This document shows positions 59,155-64,000 of a DNA stretch of 64,000 nucleotides, one piece after another. The stretch's first letter is position 1; every line of letters starts with the position of its first letter. The notes beneath the pieces were generated by a model that saw only the letters and a list, made by a program, of their open reading frames with translations, was not told where the DNA came from and did not search any database. A program made the position numbers and the translations under genes. Source of the stretch: Paenibacillus glycinis (GTDB lineage Bacteria; Bacillota; Bacilli; Paenibacillales; Paenibacillaceae); contig NZ_JAAAMV010000001.1 in the NCBI RefSeq assembly GCF_009909185.1, positions 124,001 through 188,000 on the forward strand, in the 5' to 3' direction.

Positions 59155-59724
59155 CTACCCGACGATTTCGGCCTCGTCGCCCGTTTTGGCTCCTGCGGCA
59201 TTGGCTTCGTCGGTATCGATGTGCAGATCGAGCGCGAATTCCGGCGATACCCGCGCGATGACGTTTTCCAGCACGACGCCGCGTTCGCCGTGGAGACGTA
59301 CCGCCAGCTTCTTCTTGTCCGCTATGCCCCAACGCTCCGCATCGCTCGTGTGGAAATGGATATGGCGCGCGGCCACGATGACGCCTTCCTCGATCGTCAC
59401 TTCGCCGGCCGGCCCTTTGATCGTGATGCCGACGGATCCGTCGATGTCGCCCGACTCGCGAACCGGCGGGTTGATGCCGAGCGAGAACGCATCCGTGCGC
59501 GATACTTCCAGCTGCGTGCGCTTGCGGACGGGGCCAAGGATTCTGACCTTGCCGAAGCTTCCTTTCGGCCCGATTATCTCGACCGTCTCGTTCGCCGCGT
59601 ACTGTCCCGGCTGCGAGAGCGGCTTGAACACCGATAGCTCGGCGCCTGGTCCGAACAGTTGCTCGACATGCCGTTGTTCCAGATGAATATGCCGGGCGGA
59701 GACGCCCACAGGTACTTTCTTCAT
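59155..59724 (-). CDS. pduL: PduL-type phosphate acyltransferase
   Basis: This 189-residue PduL-family phosphotransacylase interconverts acyl-CoA and acyl phosphate. VPVGVSARHIHLEQRHVEQL and IVAARHIHFHTSDAERWGIA carry the His pairs that bind the two metals. VRILGPVRKRTQLEVSRTD matches the substrate-binding region. No microcompartment signal or shell genes are near, so it is a free cytoplasmic enzyme. Next to korAB it could turn acyl-CoA from 2-oxoacid oxidation into acyl phosphate. The ATG at 59724 has AAGAAGG 10 bases upstream. Confidence 0.9.
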   Translation of the reverse strand: MKKVPVGVSARHIHLEQRHVEQLFGPGAELSVFKPLSQPGQYAANETVEIIGPKGSFGKVRILGPVRKRTQLEVSRTDAFSLGINPPVRESGDIDGSVGITIKGPAGEVTIEEGVIVAARHIHFHTSDAERWGIADKKKLAVRLHGERGVVLENVIARVSPEFALDLHIDTDEANAAGAKTGDEAEIVG

Positions 59725-59793
59725 GCTGCCCAAACCTTCTTTCCGTGCCCGGTCGTTACGACCGTTGCTTCTGCTAGTATTGCTGCGATTTCA

Positions 59794-59832
59794 AGAAGGC
59801 ATACCGCCCCACACGGAAGCGGTATGCCTTCT
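59794..59832 (-). terminator. Strong hairpin after korB
   Basis: AGAAGGCATACCGC pairs perfectly with GCGGTATGCCTTCT around an 11-base loop, 31 bases after the korB stop on the minus strand. The T-run is weak. It probably separates korAB from pduL. Confidence 0.7.
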
Positions 59833-59863
59833 GTCCTGCTGCGATGGGAAACTTGCTTAATGC

Positions 59864-60730
59864 TTATTTGAACTCCGCCAAGAGCTTGTCGAACTGGTCT
59901 TGGGAGAGCGACAGGTCTTGGTTGGCCAGACCTTCCGGCTGGAACCCGGTGATCATCGACTCGTACGCTTGACGCTCTTTGTTTTGATAGATGAGACCGG
60001 TCAGCATGCCGTTCGTCTCCATGATTTTGTTCATGGCCGCGATGCGGTTGGACGGATCGTAGTCCGGGAATTGATCCAGATTGACGATGTTCTCCTTGAA
60101 CCAGTCGTAGGTGTTCACTTTATTGAACGTCACGCACGGGCTGAATACGTTGATGAGTGAGAAGCCCTTGTGGTTCAAGCCCGCTTCGATCAAAGCCGTC
60201 AGCTGCTTCAGATCGCTGGAGAAGGACTGCGCGATGAACGTCGCGCCGGCCGACATGGCGATTTCGAGCGGGGACAGCGTCGACTCGATGGAGCCTTCCG
60301 GCGTCGATTTCGTTTTGAAGCCTTCCGCGCTGCGAGGCGACGTCTGACCTTTCGTCAACCCGTAGATCTGGTTGTCCATGACGATGTACGTGAGGTCGAT
60401 GTTGCGGCGAATCGCATGAACCGTATGGCCCATGCCGATCGCGAAGCCGTCGCCGTCGCCGCCGGACGCGATGACCGTCAGCTCGCGGTTCGCCAGCTTC
60501 ACGCCTTGGGCGATCGGCAGCGCGCGGCCGTGAATGCCGTGAAGTCCATAGGCGTTAATGTATCCGGAGATCCGACCGGAACAGCCGATGCCCGATACGA
60601 CGGCGAGGCTTTCCGGCTCGAGCCCGACGTTAGCGGCGGCGCGCTGAATCGCGGCCTGTACGGAGAAATCTCCGCAGCCCGGGCACCAGTTCGGTTTTAC
60701 GTTATTGCGAAACTCTTTGAATGTCGCCAT
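59864..60730 (-). CDS. korB: 2-oxoacid:ferredoxin oxidoreductase, beta subunit
   Basis: This 288-residue thiamine-diphosphate subunit has Fe-S cysteines C16 and C19 in NWCPGCGDFSVQ, C50 in SGIGCSGRISGYINAYG and a later Cys in FSPCVTFNKV. The ThDP/Mg motif is GGDGDGFAIGMGHTVHAIRR ending DNQIYGLTKGQTSP. With KorA it oxidises a 2-oxoacid (probably 2-oxoglutarate) to acyl-CoA and reduces ferredoxin. It follows korA with a one-base gap. Confidence 0.92.
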   Translation of the reverse strand: MATFKEFRNNVKPNWCPGCGDFSVQAAIQRAAANVGLEPESLAVVSGIGCSGRISGYINAYGLHGIHGRALPIAQGVKLANRELTVIASGGDGDGFAIGMGHTVHAIRRNIDLTYIVMDNQIYGLTKGQTSPRSAEGFKTKSTPEGSIESTLSPLEIAMSAGATFIAQSFSSDLKQLTALIEAGLNHKGFSLINVFSPCVTFNKVNTYDWFKENIVNLDQFPDYDPSNRIAAMNKIMETNGMLTGLIYQNKERQAYESMITGFQPEGLANQDLSLSQDQFDKLLAEFK

Positions 60731-60731
60731 C

Positions 60732-62465
60732 TTACACCAACTCCTTGCATGCTTTGTGCACTTCGGAAGGCAAGAACGGATTGCCGTCGTATTTCAGGAC
60801 GCTTTTGATTTTGTCGGCATGGCCGGCATGCAGCTTCACTTGATCGGCCAGCTGGCCGGTCGCGTTGTTTTCCAGCACGACGACTTTGGCGGCGCTCTTC
60901 AGGTAAGGCTCGACCAATTCCGCGGGGAACGGATGGATCTGGCGGATCGTGATATGGTTCGTTTTCAAGCCGTCGTTTTCCATGCGTGCGCGCGCTTCGT
61001 CGATCGTGCCCCCCGTCGAGCCCATGCCGATGATCAGCAGATCCGCTTCCGCATGAGGCGCGTCGGCGCGAACGGCATCGCGGATGTACATGCCGTCGAG
61101 CTTCGATAAGCGTTTATCCATCATCTTCTTGCGGTTGACCGAGCTTTCCGAAGGGCGTCCCGTCTCGTCGTGTTCCACGCCCGTGACGTGATGCAAGCCG
61201 AATTTGTCGCCGGGGATGACGCGCGGCGATACGCCGTCTTCCGTCAGCTGGTACCGTTTGAACAGTTCGTTCGTTTCCAGCTCGGGAAGTTCGCGCACGA
61301 GCTTGCCGCGGTTAATCGGCATTTTATGAAGATCCAGCGGCTCGCAGGATTGCTTGCCGAGCGAGAGCTGAAGGTCTGTCATGAGAATGACCGGCACCTG
61401 ATACTGCTCCGAGAGGTTGAAAGATTCGATCGTGTCGTAGAAGCAATCTTCCAACGTGGCGGGCGCGATGACGATCTTCGGAATTTCGCCGTGCGTGCCG
61501 TATACCATCGCGTTCAGGTCGGACTGTTCTTGCTTGGTCGGCAAGCCCGTCGACGGGCCGCCGCGCTGCGTATCCACGATGACGAGCGGGGTTTCCGTCA
61601 TGCCCGCCAAGCCGATCGCCTCCATCATGAGCGACAGTCCGGGTCCGGCGGATGCGGTCATCGTGCGAACGCCGGCATAATTGGCGCCGATCGCCATTGT
61701 CACGGCCGCGATTTCGTCTTCTGTTTGAACGACGGTGCCGCCGAACTTCGGAAGCTTCTTGATCAAATATTCCATAATCTCGGAAGCCGGCGTTATCGGG
61801 TATGCCGACATCAGCCGGCAGCCGCCCGCGACCGCTCCGAGACCGATCGCCTCGTTCCCGATCATGAACAGCTTTTGGTTGCCGTCGGCCGGTTCAAGCC
61901 GAAATTCCTCCAACGGTCCGCCGGCCAGCTCCAGCACGAAATCCGAGCCGCGTTTGACCGCTTCGATGTTCTTCTCCACGATGGCCGGGCCTTTGCGCCC
62001 GAACTCCTCTTCGACCGCTTTGTTGAACACGTCGATAGGCAGGCCAAGAAGCGCCCAGGATGCGCCGGACGCGACCATGTTTTTCATGAGCGACGTGCCC
62101 AGGTCCTCCGCGATCGACGTGATCGGCACCGGAAACAGGCGGGCATTGATGCCTTCCGGAAGAACCGGGTTAAACTTGGCGTCAGCCACGACGACGCCGC
62201 CGGCACGCAATTCGTGCGCGTTCAAATCGATGCTCTCTTGGTCGAACGCGACCAAGATATCCAGATCGTCCGAAATGGCAAGCTTCGGCTTCGTGCTGAT
62301 TCTGATCTTATTGTTCGTATGACCGCCCTTGATCCGCGATGAAAAGTGGCGGTACCCGTACAAATAATAGCCAAGGCGGTTAAGCGCTGTCGAGAAAATA
62401 CGGTCGGTACTTTCGACGCCCTCCCCCTGCTGTCCCCCGATTTTCCAAGACAATTGACTGATCAA
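60732..62465 (-). CDS. korA: 2-oxoacid:ferredoxin oxidoreductase, fused gamma-alpha subunit
   Basis: This 577-residue protein fuses a gamma domain (about residues 1-185, with SWKIGGQQGEGVESTDRIFS and GGHTNNKIRISTKPKL) to an alpha pyrimidine-binding domain (from about 200, GNEAIGLGAVAGGCRLMSAY then PITPASEIMEYL). AGPGLSLMMEAIGLAGMTET marks the active-site region. The TTG at 62463-62465 is chosen because GAGGAG lies nine bases upstream and the family begins ISQLSWKIGG. An ATG 11 codons earlier lacks a site. Confidence 0.92.
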   Translation of the reverse strand: MISQLSWKIGGQQGEGVESTDRIFSTALNRLGYYLYGYRHFSSRIKGGHTNNKIRISTKPKLAISDDLDILVAFDQESIDLNAHELRAGGVVVADAKFNPVLPEGINARLFPVPITSIAEDLGTSLMKNMVASGASWALLGLPIDVFNKAVEEEFGRKGPAIVEKNIEAVKRGSDFVLELAGGPLEEFRLEPADGNQKLFMIGNEAIGLGAVAGGCRLMSAYPITPASEIMEYLIKKLPKFGGTVVQTEDEIAAVTMAIGANYAGVRTMTASAGPGLSLMMEAIGLAGMTETPLVIVDTQRGGPSTGLPTKQEQSDLNAMVYGTHGEIPKIVIAPATLEDCFYDTIESFNLSEQYQVPVILMTDLQLSLGKQSCEPLDLHKMPINRGKLVRELPELETNELFKRYQLTEDGVSPRVIPGDKFGLHHVTGVEHDETGRPSESSVNRKKMMDKRLSKLDGMYIRDAVRADAPHAEADLLIIGMGSTGGTIDEARARMENDGLKTNHITIRQIHPFPAELVEPYLKSAAKVVVLENNATGQLADQVKLHAGHADKIKSVLKYDGNPFLPSEVHKACKELV

Positions 62466-62663
62466 AATGCCCATCTCCTCTTTTGAATAAACCTGCATAT
62501 TTTCTGCTGCGTTAACGAATCGTAAAGGGTTGAACCATTCTATCTCATAATCAAATAAATTTTATGTCTCTAAGTACTAAAATGCAAGCAGTTCCAACGT
62601 ATTTCTCGGATAGTTCTTTTCGATTATATCCATATCGCAGCGAGATCGGAATAAAAACATCGT
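62466..62663. other. AT-rich promoter region of korAB
   Basis: These 198 bases between korA and the dipeptidase stop are much richer in A and T than the surroundings. They probably hold the korAB promoter (TAGAAT near 62541 on the minus strand is a -10 candidate, with no convincing -35). No gene or terminator is visible. Confidence 0.4.
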
Positions 62664-63614
62664 TCACCGCGGAAGATGCATCGACAAAAACGACAATGCG
62701 TTTTCTTCGAAAAACGACTTTACCAAGGCCTCCGGGTATTTCGCCAGCAGCGCATCCAGCAAGCGATGCACCTCTCCCGGATGGGTCAAATCATTCACGT
62801 AACGGTCGATTCCGTCGAAATCCGATCCGAACATGAGCTGCCGCTCGCCGCCAAACTCGCAAATCCGCTCTACGTGACGCAGCACGTCAGCAATTTCGGC
62901 AGGAACGCGCGAAGAAACGAACTGCGGCACGAACGTCACCCCGATCAGTCCCCCGGCGGCAAGAAGCGCCTTGATTTGCTCGTCCGTCAAATTGCGCGGA
63001 TGCGGGCATAGACTGCGGCTGTTGGAATGCGACGCGATGACCGGTTTGACCGTCGCCTGAAGCATATCCCAGAAAGCGCGGTCGCTCAAATGCGATACAT
63101 CCAACAGTATACCCAATCTATTACATTCTTCTACGAAGGCGCGGCCTTTTTTTGTCAAGCCGCCGCCGCGGTGTTCGAGTACGCCGTCCGCCCCCCAATT
63201 CGCATGGTTCCAAGTCAGCCCCGCCGCCCTGACGCCGAGAGCGAACAAGATGCGAAGCATCGCTAGGTCTCCCTGGAGGCCGTCTGCGCCCTCGAGCGAT
63301 AACATGGCGCCGATTGCCCCGGGTTTCCTTTGCAAAGCCTTAACATCCCCCGCCGTGCGGATAAACGTCATCTCGGGCGCGCTCAGTACCTTGCGGTAGA
63401 AAAGATCGATGCTTTGCAGGATCGGTACCATCGTTTTGTCCGTTCGCTCCGGCACGTAGACCGCGAAAGTCTGAAAGACAGACTCCGCTTGCTTCAACCT
63501 CGGCAGCGTCACGTCGAGTTTCCGCTGATCGTCCTGGATGAAGGACAGCGTCGGGTCCTCCAGCAGTTTCGACAGCACGTCACAGTGAAAATCGACCTTC
63601 CGAACATTCCCCAA
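62664..63614 (-). CDS. Membrane dipeptidase-like (M19) peptidase
   Basis: This 316-residue zinc peptidase of the renal dipeptidase family has VDFHCDVLSKLLEDP with the first His and Asp ligands. SLEGADGL carries the bridging Glu, and LDVSHLSDRAFWDM and VIASHSNSRSLCPHPRNLTD carry later His ligands. The last conserved stretch is LMFGSDFDGI. It would cleave dipeptides in the cytoplasm. The TTG at 63612-63614 follows GGAAGG by nine bases. ATGs just before it overlap the site. Confidence 0.88.
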   Translation of the reverse strand: MGNVRKVDFHCDVLSKLLEDPTLSFIQDDQRKLDVTLPRLKQAESVFQTFAVYVPERTDKTMVPILQSIDLFYRKVLSAPEMTFIRTAGDVKALQRKPGAIGAMLSLEGADGLQGDLAMLRILFALGVRAAGLTWNHANWGADGVLEHRGGGLTKKGRAFVEECNRLGILLDVSHLSDRAFWDMLQATVKPVIASHSNSRSLCPHPRNLTDEQIKALLAAGGLIGVTFVPQFVSSRVPAEIADVLRHVERICEFGGERQLMFGSDFDGIDRYVNDLTHPGEVHRLLDALLAKYPEALVKSFFEENALSFLSMHLPR

Positions 63615-63655
63615 GACCATCATCCTTCCTGAAATCGATTTGTCCGCGCAATGCA

Positions 63656-63684
63656 AAAAAACCTGCCTACGTCGTAAACAGGTC
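63656..63684 (-). terminator. Intrinsic terminator after spoVS
   Basis: On the minus strand GACCTG-tttacgacgtagg-CAGGT is followed by TTTTTTT. The stem is short but the T-run is strong. It lies 35 bases after the spoVS stop. Confidence 0.75.
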
Positions 63685-63718
63685 TAGTCGATTTACATGT
63701 CTCGCCTGGATTCCGGTT

Positions 63719-63979
63719 CTATCTGGGTTCGACGATCAGCTTGATTGCCGTGCGGTCTTCGCCATCGATGACAATGTCCGTAAATGCCGGAATGCAGATC
63801 AAGTCAACTCCGCTCGGGGCCACGAAGCCTCGCGCGATCGCGACCGCCTTTACCGCTTGATTCAACGCACCAGCCCCGATAGCTTGCAATTCAGCCGCTC
63901 CGCGTTCACGCAACACGCCGGCAAGCGCTCCTGCAACAGAATTTGGATTAGACTTTGCTGAAACTTTTAAGACATCCAT
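63719..63979 (-). CDS. spoVS: Stage V sporulation protein S
   Basis: This 86-residue protein is nearly invariant in the family. MDVLKVSAKSNPNSVAGALA, then GVLRERGAAELQAIGAGALN, then QAVKAVAIARGFVAPSGVDL and IVIDGEDRTAIKLIVEPR make it unmistakable. SpoVS is an Alba-like nucleic-acid-binding protein that influences septation and spore coat assembly. The ATG has GAGGAGGTCAC upstream. It stands alone, with its own terminator, next to the dipeptidase. Confidence 0.97.
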   Translation of the reverse strand: MDVLKVSAKSNPNSVAGALAGVLRERGAAELQAIGAGALNQAVKAVAIARGFVAPSGVDLICIPAFTDIVIDGEDRTAIKLIVEPR

Positions 63980-64000
63980 GGAAAGTGACCTCCTCGGGAA

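Noticed and set aside
62564-62836. A 90-codon plus-strand frame in the AT-rich gap before korA.
   Set aside because: It has no ribosome site, overlaps the dipeptidase 3' end on the other strand and lacks protein-like features.

Overview
The window looks like chromosome of a GC-rich, endospore-forming Firmicute of the family Paenibacillaceae (Paenibacillus or Cohnella type). The reasons are SpoVS, a spoVS/korAB/miaB/ricA neighbourhood, YesN/YesM-type regulators beside Lpl-type sugar permeases, T-box and cobalamin leaders of Firmicute form, strong AGGAGG ribosome sites, and frequent GTG and TTG starts. Almost all genes lie on the minus strand. I saw no rRNA, tRNA, CRISPR array, insertion sequence or prophage.

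Left end (1-6.5 kb): small accessory genes. These are a partial methyltransferase, two GNAT acetyltransferases (one frameshifted), TPR, GrpB and NUDIX proteins, a GNAT remnant with an internal deletion, an HhH protein and small membrane proteins, ending with a TVP38/TMEM64 protein. Carbohydrate block (6.7-19.9 kb): a minus-strand operon encodes two permeases, a lipoprotein sugar-binding protein and a cytoplasmic clan GH-D hydrolase. It diverges from a plus-strand YesN/YesM-type two-component system. A secreted paralogue of the hydrolase with three tandem carbohydrate-binding modules lies beyond. A plausible scheme is outside trimming, import and inside hydrolysis of an alpha-galactoside-like glycan, switched on through a direct repeat in the divergent promoter region.

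Middle (20-41 kb): a GNAT, two HelD-type RNA polymerase-recycling helicases, an azoreductase, a LysR regulator, an OmpR/HK pair, a second-type methionyl-tRNA synthetase that is frameshifted behind an intact Met T-box, DUF2809 and DUF3900 proteins, a stand-alone trpBA pair behind a SorC regulator with GTAC-core repeats, DUF1294 and HrpB.

Cobalamin block (40.7-51.4 kb): one minus-strand operon led by a cobalamin riboswitch runs btuF-btuC-btuD-cobT-cobU-cbiB-cobS-cobD-cobQ-cbiZ and ends at a strong terminator. It joins B12/corrinoid uptake, remodelling of foreign corrinoids by CbiZ, and nucleotide-loop assembly. A 26-codon reading frame with a strong ribosome site sits between the riboswitch and the leader terminator.

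Right end (51.5-64 kb): a copper-type P1B ATPase, rhodanese, YbjQ and DUF4184 proteins, a type I signal peptidase, a decayed MFS transporter end, then ricA, miaB, a PduL-type phosphotransacylase, korB, korA, an M19 dipeptidase and spoVS. Four genes appear broken (GNAT at 2.3 kb, GNAT at 4.7 kb, metG at 28.5 kb, MFS at 56.7 kb). The single-base shifts need checking against raw reads.
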